Assembly (NCBI RefSeq): GCF_051020955.1
Contig: NC_135022.1
Span: 9,388,463 to 9,452,462, forward strand
Source: Megalopta genalis
Taxonomy: Eukaryota; Arthropoda; Insecta; Hymenoptera; Halictidae
DNA: 64,000 nucleotides
Direction: 5' to 3'
Under the pieces are notes generated by a model. The model was not told the origin of the DNA, made no database searches, and was given only the letters and a program-made list of their open reading frames with translations. Positions 1-12,800 of the stretch are shown here, in pieces. Positions within the stretch are counted from its first letter, which is position 1. Every line of letters starts with the position of its first letter. Both the position numbers and the translations under genes were made by a program.

Positions 1-508
1 CGATGCCAACTTTGACCGACATACACCCCGTTCACCGACTTCTCTGCAGCCGCAACAATGTGCAACGATAAGCAGTGTACAGGGTGTCCCGCGATTAACG
101 CACCGCTCTCGTCGTTAAACAAGTTCTCGATTATTCGTGTATCTTAACCTCGGCGAAATTCGATACAGTAAACTCTGACCCAATTGTCCTTCGGCTCGTA
201 AACGAAAATAGACAATTTGGAAAGAGGAGATACGATTATTCGATTCTCGCGTCTCGTTTTTATAGTTGTTGACTATCGGCAACTATAAAAATAAGGTTAT
301 GTCGATATTATTATATTATATTATTATATATATAATATATTATTATATAATATATTATTATTATTATATATTATATTATTATATTATTATGTCGATATTA
401 CTTACATGCAAAATGGCTTACTCTATGTATACATATGTCGACACAAATTTAATCTGGCATTTTAATTTAATCGCTGTTCTATTATACGAACATTAACGTC
501 GCATTCTA
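1..508. other. non-coding left edge
   Basis: No gene is visible. The stretch holds a one-armed remnant of the palindromic family B element (from the TACAGTAA at about 164 to about 292) and an AT-only simple repeat at about 303-395. The small open frames here are low-complexity Tyr/Ile readings of the AT repeat. Confidence 0.6.
164..292. mobile_element. family B MITE remnant, left arm only
   Basis: It begins with TACAGTAA and contains the family B block 'gacaatttgg..agaggagatacgattattc' seen in the full copies near 3.4-4.1 kb. No right arm follows; the sequence runs into an AT microsatellite. It is a truncated copy. Confidence 0.6.
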
Positions 509-874
509 CAGGATGTCCCAAAAATGTCTCGCAATCCGAAAGTGACGGGTTCCTCGGGTCGTTCGAAGCAACTTTTTCCTTTACAAAAATTTTCACCGAG
601 GCACCGTTAACGAGTTATCAACGAAATACAGTGACCAATGAGAGGCGAGCTCGGCTGGCGCGAGGCGACCGAGCCAATGAACGGAACCGGGCTTCGCGCG
701 CCGGTTAGCTGGGCCGCCTCGCGTCAGCCGTCCTCGATTCTTATTGGTCACTGGTTTTTCGTTGATAACTCGTTAACGGTGCCTCGGAGAACATTTTTGT
801 AAAGGAAGAAGTTGCTTCAAATGATCCAAGGAACCCGCCACTTCCGGATTGCGAGACATTTTTGGGACACCCTG
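509..874. mobile_element. family A MITE copy 1 (palindromic, TA target)
   Basis: The element starts CAGGATGTCCCAAAAATGTC and ends with the inverse GACATTTTTGGGACACCCTG, and is flanked by TA on both sides. Arms of about 150 bp are near-perfect inverted repeats around a GC-rich core. Arms contain GACCAATGAG and AGCCAATGA (NF-Y-type CCAAT boxes). TA flanks suggest mobilisation by a Tc1/mariner-type transposase (inference). No coding capacity of its own. Confidence 0.85.
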
Positions 875-1222
875 TACTTAGCCCGAATAATCGAGGCTTA
901 GAAATTAATCCTTTATCAGATCAAATTTATCTTTTAATAAATCCTTTCGCAGATCGTTCGCATTTATATTTCTGTACACGAAATGAATACTTTTCTAAAT
1001 CCTATTAACATTTTTACACTTCGAATTAAATACTCGCGTAGATCACAACTCGGCTTTCATTTCGTTCGAATTTTCGGGCTCGTACCTTTTGTGCCTCGAT
1101 TGAGAAGCGCGCGGAAAAACAAGAAAATGGAACGAAGTTCGATCGCGTAGCGTTGCACTCGGGGATCGGATCGATGGGAAAGTATTTTCGCGTCGCGAGC
1201 CTCGAAGGTCGGCTTCGATCCG

Positions 1223-1280
<58 letters not shown>

Positions 1281-2463
1281 CCTCCCTCCCTCCCTCCCTC
1301 TCTCCCTCTCTCTTTCTCCCGTTCCAGCGAGTCTATTTATTTGTGTCACGTGCAACGATCCACGACGCATCACGCGAACGACTTTATTCATTAAGTTCGT
1401 TGCGCGAACCCCGACGGGATCACGTGCGACAAATTAAACGCAGCATACACCGTTCCTCCTCCCTCCTCTCTCCCCCTTCCTCTTTCGATCTTCGGACTTG
1501 GTTTGTGTAGTAGCGCGCCGCGACGGTCGGCTTACAAGAATAACAAAAATAACACAGCTGTCGATAGAAGAAATTCTGCAAAAATTGCAATCGATTGGAA
1601 CGACAACAAATCTTTCGGAAGGTGAACAAATAAAAAGAAAAGGAAACACGGTTCGAACGGTTTGCAAACATTCGCGATTCCCGTTGCCGTGTTTTTTTTC
1701 CCTCGTTCCGAGCGAGAATTAATTAATGTTTACGCTGCTCGATTTTGATACATTATTTGGGAACCTGATATCGGTCCCGTTGCATCCCCGAGCTTTCGTT
1801 ATTTTCTCTTCCAATGAAACTTCTGGCCGGATCGCGAGTTTTCTTTGTTACTCAATTATTGATGTTGTTGTTGTTGTTGTTATTGTTGTTTCTGCAGCTA
1901 TAACGAGGAAACGCCGCGAGTGACAATTTGAAAAAATTTCAATCAACGTTCGTTAATTGAAACTGCAGCGCACACGGGATTCGCGTGCTCGTGAAAATTA
2001 TGCAATTTGAAACAACGCTGATATGAAATATAATAATTTAATACATTTACATATAATAATATTTATATTATACGTGTATAAATAATTTGATATAATAATT
2101 TGAAACAACGCTGATACGAAATAGAATAATTTAATATAATAATTTTACAATTAATAATAATTTGAAACAACGCTGATACGACATATAATAATTTAATATA
2201 TATATATAATAATATTTATATTATGCATATATAAATAATTTGATATAATAATCTTACAATTTATAATAATAAAAATTTTGGAATCCAAGCGTTCTCTAGT
2301 TTTTTATTGCATAAATTGGCACATAAGACAGCGCTAGCATTCTCGTTCTAATACAGACCTAACTTTCAAATCACAGATTTTAACCAAACCTGATTATCTC
2401 AGAATTTCTCCCTTATCGTGTATCATTTTTAAATATCGCGGAAGGCAACATTTCCATTTATCT

Positions 2464-2509
<46 letters not shown>

Positions 2510-3430
2510 TGCGGAACATCCGCGCGAATAATTGCTCGCATAATTAACCCATCGTTCGGAGTTAAAACGAAAGAACTATGCACGTATTCGGGGCTCGCTA
2601 TGCAAACGATTATGCGAAGAGCTCGTGGCACGAACAGAGAGGAAATCAATCCGGTGGTGGCCAGCGTGGGAGGTAATCAATCCGCGATGTTTGACCTTTG
2701 CGGATTTTCCTAATTTTCTCTCGCCCTTTGGAATTTACGCGCGCACCGATTCGCCTCTTCTATTTTGCAACAGCTTATTAATAAACCATCGGCGTTTTAT
2801 CCGGCCGCAGGCAGCCCCAGCAACAACGCCGTGGAACGATCATAAATTATCGGAGATGCAAGATAGAGTTTTTCGGGGTTCGCGAATAACAAACGAAAGC
2901 TCGCTAACTGTAACCGTTGTTTATTTATACCCGGCGCGCGGTCGCTGGCGTAACAGAGAGACGGATGGATGAATGAACGAAATAGATAAATAGCGTAACG
3001 TATGTATGTATGTATGTATGTATATCTGGAACACACACGAGATGAGAAGCTCTAGAAATAATCATTTATTTTCGAAACAGGCTACCGCGAAACGGGAATG
3101 CTGTGCGCGAATCGCTCGGATTAAGGTCAAGGTGGCGATGATAATCGCGATTCCGATGCACGCATCGCGAAGTTGCTTGCTTTCCGGTGTTAACTAGTTC
3201 CTACCACTTTTTCGTCCCTGGCGAATTAATTGCGCGACGTACGTACGCGCTTCGCACCTCGCCGCTCTCGTCGTTGCCAGCTTCTATTTGTCCGACATTT
3301 TTCTGCCCGATCGGAGCGAATTGTTTCTGAATCGGTCTCGCTTCAACCGGTTACGAAATTGTACGTATCGTGTTTCGAGAGCGCTTTTCCAAGATGCGAG
3401 CGCAGAAGTTTTTAGGATAAGCGTAGGTAT
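875..3430. other. non-coding, microsatellite-rich
   Basis: No exon can be supported. It holds a (TC)n/(CCCT)n tract at about 1,211-1,320, a (TTG)n run near 1,864-1,890, a tandem repeat at 2,003-2,280, an (AG)n tract at about 2,468-2,507 and a (TATG)n run at 3,001-3,022. The open frames over the TC tract are Arg/Glu or Ser/Leu dipeptide repeats and are not genes. Confidence 0.6.
2003..2280. repeat. irregular tandem repeat with 'gaaacaacgctgat' unit
   Basis: The block 'aatttgaaacaacgctgat' recurs at about 2,003, 2,097 and 2,159, each time followed by AT-rich sequence ('aatataataattta'). Copies are spaced about 94 and 62 bp, so the array has unequal units. Confidence 0.7.
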
Positions 3431-3640
3431 TACGGTAATGTCTCCCTTACTGACGCTCAGATTGTTCACTGGAATGGATAATTTGGGAAGAGGAGACACG
3501 ATTATTCGGTTTATTGTTATAGTTATAAATTGTCAATAATTACAAAAACGAGCCGCGAGGCTCGAACAATCGTATCTCCTCTTCACAAATTGTCCATTTT
3601 AGTGGACAATCCGAGCGTCAGTAAGGGAGACATTACTGTA
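3431..3640. mobile_element. family B MITE, tandem copy 1
   Basis: The copy starts TACGGTAATGTCTCCC and ends with the inverse GGGAGACATTACTGTA. The arms are inverted repeats carrying 'gacaatttgggaagaggaga' and its complement, separated by a small hairpin 'gagccgcgaggctc'. It shares its terminal TA with the next copy. Confidence 0.85.
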
Positions 3641-3848
3641 CAGCAATGTCTCTCTACTTGACGCCCAGGTTGACCACAAAAATGGACAATTTGGGAAGAG
3701 GAGATACGCTTATTCGGTTTATTTTTATAGTTTTAAATTGTCAATAATTACAAAAACGAGCCGCGAGGCTCGAACAATCGTACCTCCTCTTCACAAATTG
3801 TCCATTTTAGTGGACAGTCCGAGCGTCAGTAAGGGAGACATTACTGTA
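3639..3848. mobile_element. family B MITE, tandem copy 2
   Basis: Second head-to-tail copy. It starts at the TA that ends copy 1 and closes with GGGAGACATTACTGTA. The core hairpin 'gagccgcgaggctc' is conserved. Confidence 0.85.
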
Positions 3849-4054
3849 CAGCAATGTCTCTCTACTTGACGCTCTTGACGATAATTAAGGAAGAAGAAAT
3901 ACGATTATTCGAACCTTCCGGTTTATTTTTATAGTTATAAATTGTCAATAATTATAAAAACGAGCCGCGAGGCTCTCGAACAATCGTATCCCCTCTCCTC
4001 AAATTGTCCATTTCAGTAAACAATCTGAGCGTCGGTAAGGGAGACATTACTGTA
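3847..4054. mobile_element. family B MITE, tandem copy 3
   Basis: Third head-to-tail copy with the same arms and the core 'gagccgcgaggctc'. Its left arm has a deletion relative to copies 1 and 2, running from 'cttgacgctc' directly into 'ttgacgataatt'. The right arm is intact and ends GGGAGACATTACTGTA. Confidence 0.8.
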
Positions 4055-4897
4055 TAACGCAAAACGAAAAAAGGAAAAAAAAACAAAAAAATATCATTCT
4101 CATCCTCGATAGCGGAGAATTTAACTTATCCTGGTACACCGTATGCAGTGTGTCCATGGTACGTATTTGTGCAACTATCGTCGGCGAGCAATGTTTGCAA
4201 CCGCGCGCGTTCGCGATACGCGAATCGCAAACGTGTGGCGGTCGAACGATATCGAGGATTAACCGGGTAAATAAATAATGTTACAATAATGAACTCATCG
4301 GCCGGCAGATACGCTACGAGATATACACGGCGAGCGTCTATAAACAACGGAAATAAAAACACGGCACCGACGTATATCTCTTTTCGCAATTGAATGGATA
4401 AAAGCATTATCGAACGGTCTATCGAGTGTTTTGAAATACGATTTTTTTTAATTAACAACGCACGCGATAACGGGGTGGATGCGCAGCCGTCGCCGCGGCG
4501 TCTAAAAACAGATCGATCAGGCAGAAATAACGAGGCTATCGTACACCGCGCGTATTTCTAAATATTAATTTCATATGTACACATACATGCATACATACAT
4601 ACATATATTCCCATTGACGCGCGGTCGAATCTGAATCAATTTAATGGTCGTTGATTTCTCGCTGCATCGCGAGCAGCAGCGTTACGTGTCTGTTATGTAC
4701 GCGCGTGGAATTATTAGACCGAGGATCTTCGCGGGTTTACGATGCTCCGCGAAGTACGACAAAGCGGTTTGTTGTACGCGCTGGCGAAAATTTTTTTATT
4801 TACGATTTTATTAACGATTAACCGAACCGGATTTTTCTCCATGTTTGTTATCACTATTTTTCAATTTTTCGAGCGACAACGATGAAACCATGGAGAC
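4055..4897. other. non-coding, no feature seen
   Basis: No splice-bounded open frame or RNA gene is recognisable. A short (CATA)n run lies near 4,575-4,605. Confidence 0.5.
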
Positions 4898-5012
4898 ACA
4901 GTGAATTCTCCCTAATTTTCTGTCAGTATGTGACAGAAAATCGTATCTCTTCTTTACAAATTGTCCATTTTTTGTTCAGAAGCTGAAGGAGAATTAGGGA
5001 GAATTTATTGTA
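4898..5012. mobile_element. short family B-like MITE
   Basis: It begins CACAGTGAATTCTCCCTAAT and ends ATTAGGGAGAATTTATTGTA, the inverted counterpart. It is about 115 bp long and keeps the 'cgtatctcttctttacaaattgtcc' block of family B. It appears to be a shortened relative; a family A element begins 33 bp further on. Confidence 0.65.
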
Positions 5013-5045
5013 CCTCGATCGAACCTCGACCAATCTGTCAATATA

Positions 5046-5410
5046 CAGGGAATCCCAAAAATGTCTCGCAATTCGAAAGTGGCGGGTTCCTCGGGTCATT
5101 CGAAGCAACTTTTTCCTTTATAAAAATGTTCTCCGAGGCACCGTTAACGAGTTATCAACGAAAAACGGTGACCAATGAGAGGCGACCTCGGCTGGCGCGA
5201 GGCGACCGAGCCAATGAGCGGAACCGGGCTTCGCGCACTGGTTGGCTGGGCCGCCTCGCGTCAGCCGTACTCGATTCTCATTGGTCACTGTTTTTCGTTG
5301 ATAACTCGTTGACGGTGCCTCGGAGAACATTTTTGTAAAGGAAGAAGTTGCTTCGAATGATCCGAGGAACCCGCCATTTCCGGATTACGAGACATTTTCG
5401 GGACACCCTG
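5046..5410. mobile_element. family A MITE copy 2
   Basis: CAGGGAATCCCAAAAATGTC opens the element and GGGACACCCTG closes it, with TA on both flanks. The palindrome arms run through 'ccgttaacgagttatcaacg' and its complement. Long open frames on both strands here read the same kind of peptide, as expected for a palindrome, and are not genes. Confidence 0.9.
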
Positions 5411-6066
5411 TATCCATCAATAATTCGTCGAAAATAAGAAAGAGTCTAACTATCAATTTTTTAAAATCGGATAATCGAAGTTATATTCCGTTGACGTGTC
5501 TATCTGTTGACGTATTGCTGGAAATAACATAACGTAACGATATCATCGTGCATTAGTCATTCGGTCAAAGTAGAATCAAGATATCGAGATGAAGGTAATT
5601 CGGAAATTCCGAGCGAACGTTCCGAACTTGACGCGATTTGAAACTTTCCGGAACCGTTCGGGCTCGACGGGCCGAGAATTAAGGTGAAATAAAACTCGAT
5701 CGCTTTTTTAAGACGTTTTTGAGAAGTTTTTGATAGAGATCGGGCGACGCTGCGGCGGAAATGTCCGCGCGATTCGACGAACAATGGGCTCGCGTACGGA
5801 TTCGCTGCAACGAGTCACGGTGATTCGAGACTCGTTGGAAAATTAAATTTTCATTGGATTAACGCGCGCATGGAGCCCACGCGACGCGAGCTACGCGACA
5901 CGTTCAGCTTCGATAATGAAGTTCCTGTTTCGTCCGGTAACACGATGAATCGATTGCTCCGTATATTCAATTTGACATTTAATATCATCGGCGCGGTCGC
6001 TTCTGCGTTCTCCGTTGCGTCGAATTATACGCTGTCGAGCATCTTTAACCGGTTAGCTGTGCGTTT
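5411..6066. other. non-coding, no feature seen
   Basis: Nothing recognisable. The open frames are short and lack convincing splice context or any family resemblance. Confidence 0.5.
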
Positions 6067-6386
6067 GACGAGTATACTCGACACGGAGGCATTTTGAGTC
6101 GCGACGAGTATACTCGTCGTGGAGGAATGGCAGTGCATATTTTGTGCCACGACGAGTATACTCGTCACAGAGAAGTTGCATTATTTTGCATCAGGACGAG
6201 TATACTCGTCGCAGAGAAATTGCAATATTTCGCGTCAGGACGAGTATACTCGTCACAGAGAAATTGCAATATTTCGCGTCAGGACGAGTATACTCGTCAC
6301 ATAGAAATTGCAATATCTTGTGTCAGGACGAGTATACTCGTCACAGAAAAATTGCAGTATTTCGCGTCGCGACGAGTATACTCGTC
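6067..6386. repeat. 44-bp array with palindrome GACGAGTATACTCGTC
   Basis: Eight copies of the 16-bp palindrome GACGAGTATACTCGTC (the first imperfect) start at 6,067, 6,103, 6,151, 6,195, 6,239, 6,283, 6,327 and 6,371. Later copies are exactly 44 bp apart. The linker reads roughly 'acagagaaattgcaatatttcgcgtcag'. The same unit recurs in the opposite orientation at 9,651-9,837. Linkers are near-identical, so this is a satellite-like tandem repeat and not a CRISPR. Confidence 0.9.
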
Positions 6387-6900
6387 GTCGATCAGAACGC
6401 GGAGGCTAATATGCGACTAAAATTAGTCGGACACGGGGTTGCACGCGTCTTACGCGGCGTGCGCGATGATTTCATTGAATCGCGGGAGATGGTGGCGACG
6501 TTCTAACCGCGTAAGGTCAATTTATTGTTCCCCGCGCCGCCGGCCGACTCCGGCGTCGGTGATTCAGGAACGGTGCGCCGGTCGCATTCCCGTATCAGCG
6601 GAGTCGCGGCTCGCGGTTGCATTCGATAAAATGTCGCGGACCGCGCACAGTTGCGAATACCGTGCGCCGTCTGTTCGCGAGCTTTATTTCGATCGATGAT
6701 GCGAGCCCCTCGTTTATCGCGTGAAATGTCATTCAGGCTTCGGCTTCTTTCCATCCAGAGAACCATTCCTACACGCGGCTTCGAACTTGTTTCCAGGAAC
6801 GAGGTTCGCCTAATAAGGATCGCTGCATTTTCTGCGGACAATTCTCCTCGATCGGAACGCTGGAAAAAGTCACGCGAGAACGAAGATCCTCGGTTTCGCG
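6387..6900. other. non-coding, GC/CpG-rich
   Basis: No exon is supported. Open frames on both strands cross the stretch but resemble no known protein and have no clear splice borders. Confidence 0.45.
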
Positions 6901-6929
6901 GACATTTCGACGAACTTCGGAATTTCGTT

Positions 6930-7190
6930 CGATTTTTTGAATATTCTCGACTCGACGAACTTTGGCAATTTCGATTCAGGAAAATTGTTTCAATATTTAT
7001 ACCGTGCAAAGTTCATGGTGCAGATGGATTTTTTTTGGAAATACTCGACTCGACGAACTTTGGGAATTTCGTTTCAGGAAAATTGTTTTAATATTTATAC
7101 CGTGCAAAGTCCACGCTATGCACAGATCGATTTTTTGGAAATTCTCGACTCGACGAACTTTGGAAATTTCGTTTCAGGAAAAAATGCGTC
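6930..7190. repeat. about 99-bp tandem repeat
   Basis: The block 'ctcgactcgacgaactttgg' recurs at about 6,946, 7,044 and 7,144, each followed by 'aatttcg.ttcaggaaaa' and, in the first two, 'ttgtttcaatatttataccg'. About 2.6 units. Open frames in all three plus-strand frames are consequences of the repeat. Confidence 0.8.
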
Positions 7191-7199
7191 GATTATGAT

Positions 7200-8100
7200 G
7201 GAAAGGAAATGTCACGCGGGCCTCGGGCTGTCCTTGATTAATTGTCTCCTACGTAACTTTTGCCGGTAAGCGGCGTGTCGTGCTCCCGCGGCCGTCCAGC
7301 CACGATAGAAAGTTGAGATTCTCTTTCTTCGTCTGATTCGAACGGCATTAAACGATCTCAATGCACGAAGGTTGTTGATATCGATAAAACCTGCATATTA
7401 ACCGGGAACACGTTGCATAATCCATGAACCGAACGATAAACGATCGATACGCCGCCGTTCGTACAGCTGCGTCTAAATAGACATAGGCGCAGCTATGCGA
7501 GTATCCGGCGCTTTCTCGTCTATGTCGACGATACGCGTGTATATATACCTTTTCTTTTGGAATTTCCTATTGTTTTAGGTGGCTGGATAATTCAAATATT
7601 TGTTTAGTTATTTGTACGCGCGGAGATACATCCGGGAGACAAGAAATTGACGAAAATTTATACGAGATGAATATTGTTGGAAATCGAAGGGAACTTTCCT
7701 TTCCTAATTAAAAAAAATTCTAATTTAGCAAATTCTAATCTAGATCGATTTCAAAACAGCAGAAACGTTTAAACAATTCGATTCGAGATATTACCGACCT
7801 ACCGTCGACTCGTCGAAATCATTAAGAAAAGAGATAAGCGTGTCAACGCGGTTCCGGCATCTTGCAATTAACGAAGACAATTTTTTACATTTGCAGAAAG
7901 GTCCGCGGTGTCCAATTGTAACCGTTCAAAACGAAACAAGCATTTACGGGCTACGAGAGATTTCCATTTCTTTCCCGGCAGCGTTCAATTTTTCGCTTTA
8001 ATATTATTTAAACTTAGATTCACGCTTACGACGAATAATCGTAATTAACCGTCGTTGACGATATGCCCAGAATCGCCGTGGAAATAGGAAAATTGTTGAA
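7200..8100. other. non-coding, no feature seen
   Basis: I see no exon, RNA gene or mobile element here; only ordinary AT/GC-mixed insect non-coding sequence. Confidence 0.45.
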
Positions 8101-8106
8101 ATCGAC

Positions 8107-8232
8107 GAGACGGGACGGGACGGGCCTAGCTTCGGGTCGGTTCGGGTCGGGTCGGGCTGGCCTAACTTTGGTTCGGGCCGGGACGGGCCTAACTTCGGGT
8201 CGGGTCGGGTCGGGCCGGGCCGGGCCTCGGGA
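8107..8232. repeat. G-rich GGGTC/GGGCC repeat
   Basis: The plus strand carries runs of GGGTC, GGGAC and GGGCC. A larger unit 'cgggacgggcctaacttcgg' appears twice about 60 bp apart. Many GGG tracts separated by 2-4 nt fit the pattern for G-quadruplex folding. The Pro/Arg open frames over it are artefacts. Confidence 0.75.
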
Positions 8233-8239
8233 CAAGGCG

Positions 8240-8825
8240 CATGTATTCGCTTTTGTTATTCCACGGCATTACGCATAACATTTGCAGATATGCGATAAGC
8301 GTTACGGCACAGCAGAGATACTTGCAATTTCGAATGACTCACTTCGGAAAGACGTAACGTAATATTCTTGTCGCGTTGCGTCGCGTCGCATCGGCTCGCT
8401 CTATGAATCGTTCGAACGGAGAGCATCGAGGGAGGACGATGATCCACGCGGTTTCGTTATCAGCCCCGTGAAAAGTACAAACAAAAAACGACTTTGCTTC
8501 CCCGAGACGATCCCGAACTAAATCGGTCGGTCGGGTTACGCAATATCCCCCGATAAGAGGAGCCAGGAAATGTCGACACGGTGCATCTGCTGTCTGGCCT
8601 ATCCGTGATTTCGTCGACTGACGTCACACTCTCCATTGATCAAATGCTAATTGCTTCTCGATGCTCCGTTCGCGCGGCGCGCGCGCGAGTAAGGCTTCTC
8701 GCTCGTTTGCATAACTCTTTTCCATAAATAATGCTTTTTAAGCGACCGATCACGGAAATAGAAGTGTACCTATTTATGCGATCGAAACTTCGTATCGAGC
8801 ACTAAAATGTAATAGTACCGGATGC
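8240..8825. other. non-coding, no feature seen
   Basis: Nothing recognisable between the G-rich repeat and the next family B element. Confidence 0.45.
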
Positions 8826-9135
8826 GGCAAATTCTCCTTAATTAACGCTCAGCTTGGAAACGTAAGCGGATAATTTTGGAAGAGGAGGTACGATTATCCA
8901 AGCCTTAATATATATAATATAATATAATATAATATAATATAATATAATATAATATAATATAATATAATATAATATAATATAATATAATATAATATAATAT
9001 AATATAATATAATATAATATAATATAATATAATATAATATACTATAATATATAATAATAATCGCATCTCTCTTCTCTTCCGAAATTGTCCACTTTCGTAC
9101 ACAATATGAGCGTCGATTACGGCGAATTTACTGTA
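8826..9135. mobile_element. family B MITE split by an AATAT microsatellite
   Basis: The left arm (…acgctcagcttgg…ggaagaggaggtacgattatc) and the right arm (…aattgtccactttcg…gagcgtcgattacggcg…ttactgta) are inverted counterparts of family B. Between them lies an (AATAT)n tract of about 140 bp at about 8,909-9,050. The left terminus is degraded. Confidence 0.75.
8909..9050. repeat. (AATAT)n microsatellite
   Basis: A nearly uninterrupted pentamer array of about 28 units sits at the centre of a family B palindrome. Its Tyr/Ile open frame is not a gene. Confidence 0.9.
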
Positions 9136-9650
9136 TCACGATTGGAAATAGGAAATCAAATAACAAATTACAAAATTGTTGTCGTTACATCAGAGATTAT
9201 GATAAACGAAATGGTCGCCGCCAGACGATGAAAATGAAAATCCAACCGTTGCAGCATCGAGTGCATTAAGATTCGATATTTATGAGAAATAGATAACGTA
9301 AAAACGAAAGATAATTTTTCCCACGCTATTTTATCATATTATTATGCAAGATTAGAAGCCTTAGTCGCGTTGCCCCAGCTGTACGTACCGACTCCTATCT
9401 CGATTTTCGAACCACCCCATAGATACATCGGCAACATCTGGGCCGCTTATGCGAATGCAAACGCGTACGGTTATGGACTAATTCTGAGAAACTGGTATCG
9501 GAGTTTTGTTTACAGCAGCGTCGAGCGGTTCGCAACGTTGCAGACGAAATAACAAAAAAATCTCGTCGTCGGGTCGTCGACCGTTACGAATTATGGCAGT
9601 CTCGTAGCTAACGTACTCTATTCTTGCTTCACGGTTGATAAATTCTCCGT
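9136..9650. other. non-coding, no feature seen
   Basis: No supported feature. A short open frame at 9,370-9,552 has no recognisable similarity. Confidence 0.45.
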
Positions 9651-9837
9651 CACGAGTATACTCGTCGCGACAAAAAATATTGCAATATAACCGTGACGAG
9701 TATACTCGTCGCGACGCAAAATGCTACAATTTCTCTGTGACGAGTATACTCGTCCTGACGCAAAATACTGTCACTTTTCCGTGACGAGTATACTCGTCGC
9801 AACGCAAAATACCGCAATTTCTCCGTGACGAGTATAC
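9651..9837. repeat. 44-bp palindrome array, opposite orientation
   Basis: Copies of the palindrome core ACGAGTATACTCGT start at about 9,651, 9,695, 9,739 and 9,783, with a broken copy at 9,827: exactly 44 bp apart. The linker 'gcgacgcaaaatgctacaatttctctgt' is the reverse complement of the linker in the 6,067-6,386 array. The last copy ends abruptly at 'gagtatac'. Confidence 0.9.
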
Positions 9838-12800
9838 AAAGATCTGTTGCAAAAAGTCTCGCAGTTCGTATAATTGAGAAAAAAACGAGTTATCTCATTG
9901 TTTGACCGACGACCCACTTGTGCTGGACGGCTCGCGAGAAATTCGATGAAATAATAAACAGTACGCAGAAAATTCGGCGGCGAAGGTGTTGATGCGCTTC
10001 CGATCGTTGTACCACGACGGATAGGCAGCGTGTGCTCATTATACACATTAGATTGGATCTATAGCCGTGCAGCGACTCGTAACGCGACACGCGTTTCGCG
10101 AGGCTTTAATCGTCAATTAAACAAGCCACGCGTCGTCGCCACGATAATTTCGTCGATCGAAACACTGTTGCCGCGTTATCGAACGCGCGTTCTCGTTCAA
10201 GGAACCGTTCGAAACCATTTCGAATGTTTTCGTATGCAACCGGAGGTCGATACACAGAGCCTATTGAATTTTATTTAAATTTTATTTTTTTGAATTTTAG
10301 TTTGCGATCAACGTAGGTGACATTGCCCCAAAACGTTGTCCATACAGTAGTTTACGACTTCATTCCAGAAAAGTAGGAGGAGGGGGAGGGGGAGAATTAC
10401 CCATCACAAATGGGATTGGACGATATCACTCTGCAGCACATGTCGGAGCAGTCTCCGAAAATGCTCTGTATCTGTCACGTGCAGTTAAGGGTAGTGAGGA
10501 GGGGGGGTGCATTCAGTTCGAACCAAATACCAGTAATTTTCCATATAAAATTTCGAAGAACTATATTTCTATAGTATCTTTCACGCAGAATCGAATTGTG
10601 TAAAAATTAACTCTCCAATTTCCCTTTTCGAGTAACAAAATAAAATTTCTTTCGCGAACAAATTATCAGATCGCAAAATCCATGCGCAATTTTCTTCGAT
10701 ATGATATGCACAAATCGTAGTAAAAATTTCAATGCATTGGATTCAAGACGATCCAAAATCCCAGTGGCAATTATTTTTAAAAATAAAGGTGTTGCCAAGT
10801 AAAACTGAAACGTCTCCCGTTCTTCGTCCCCAAAACGAAAATTTCGCACGCGAGCGAATCGCGACTTTGCGCCGAGCCTCTGCGCCAGAAGCACTCTGAA
10901 AAGTTGCCGGAAAGTCGAGCCCACGATTATTCGCGGGATCCATAAAAATGCCCGGACAACCGTGATTTCGAACGATAAACTCTCGCTGGGAAGTTCGCTA
11001 ATTCCGCCGGCGCGGCGTTCGTTGGAAAAAACGATCGGATAGTGCTCGCCGACGCGCTGCAGTATTTGAAGAAAATCGGCGAAATCAAAATGGTTTCTCG
11101 GCTGTCGACGCGCTCCGGCGGATCAATGTTTCGGCCGTAGGCAGGACGCGCCGATGGCCGATTCCGAAGCGCGTCACGTGTGCGAGCGAGAAAAGAAGTC
11201 TGGCAGGAAGCGAGAGAGAAGAGAATAGAATAGAAGAGAAGAGAAGAGAAGAGAAGAGAAGAGAAGAGAAGAGAAGAGAAGAGAAGAATCGGTATTAATT
11301 TCACAGTCTGTACTTCGCAAACATCTGCGCAACAACGAGCTCGCCTAGTGGTCGACTTAATTAATTGAACTCTCCGCGAGAAGTTACGCGGGCATGACCA
11401 CGTTCCGTCGGCCAAAGAGTTCTTCTTCTCTCGCTTCGAAACTTCGCCGGCCGCCGGGAGACTTCGTTTCTCGGTTGCCGCGTGCGCAACTTCTCGCCGG
11501 TTGCGCCGGATGCGCGGTGGGGAGGCCGAGTGGTGGGGAGGACGAGTAATATTAGCCGGCATTTATCGCGGAACCGTCGGAAATCGAACAGTTTCCGAAG
11601 CAATGATCTCGGTTCGAGGCGCACCGTTCTTCTAATAATTATGAACAAACAATCGTAGGACAATTGCTCGACAACGAAAACGTCGCTTTAATTTATTTCC
11701 CATCGATCCATACGGTTTGCAATTTTCGCAAGGCGAAAAGGGATTCTTTTCGAAAGGGGTCCGAATATTTCGGCGACCGTGTACCCGAAGCATCGAGGTC
11801 GCTGTTGGAAAACGAAGCGAGGGAGGGGGTAAGGAAAATAGGAGAGACCGGGAAATAAGGAAACCGGGAGATCGATAAGCGCAGAATTTCGACGTCGTGT
11901 CGCGTCGCGTCGGATCGAAAACCGTTGTCGTTCGTCCAGTGATTGAGCCAAGATTTGGCACACAGCTTATCGGAATGCCGCCGACCGAGAATAGTAACGC
12001 ACCTAGCGACTGTCTGTGCCTGACAGTGGTTCTCTCTGGCTCTTTCGTGCGCCTACACGGTGGAACGAATCGGAACCGGTCGTTATTTTTTTTCTTCGAC
12101 GCGCTCACCGTCGAACCAACCGTGTACATACATACAAAGTTGCCACGAAACCGTGGCAATTTAGCCGGCGTTACGCGAACCGGCGGGCGCGAGATTTATA
12201 GCCACCGATCGCTCTTCTCCGTGCTCCGTGTGCATTCTCGCGCATCCCTGGAACACGGCTTGAGTGTCTCGATCGCGCGAATTAATCGGCTGGATACGAT
12301 CGTTTCGATGATGGAAATGTTGCCTGGTTTCTCGGCGAGATTAAATATTGATTGATTTGTGTAATAAATACAAGCGTCGCGTAAGGACCGACTCGGAGGC
12401 TGCTGTTTATTTTGCGAAACGTGGATAATATAAAGGATTTTTAGGTAGCAGGGTTGGATAATCGAAACGAGTGAAATAATGTAATCGAGAAACGAAGCTT
12501 TGAACAGTTAGCTGTGTCGCGACGAGTATACTCGATATCGTTTGATTTTCGCGACACATGCAGGACACGTATAAATAAATAATTTCATACGATTTGGAAA
12601 ATATCTGAATGAAATTAGAAATGCATTAGTTGAATCGATCGATTTGTTTACTTTCTCAGAATTAGTTGCGTACACTGTTCCAACTGTTTCTATCTTTACG
12701 CGCGCGTATCTGTCGCCGTTACTCTGGGACACTCTGTATATACGATACGTTGCTTCATTCATACTTTATAGCACATACATACTACCATACGTGAAAGCTT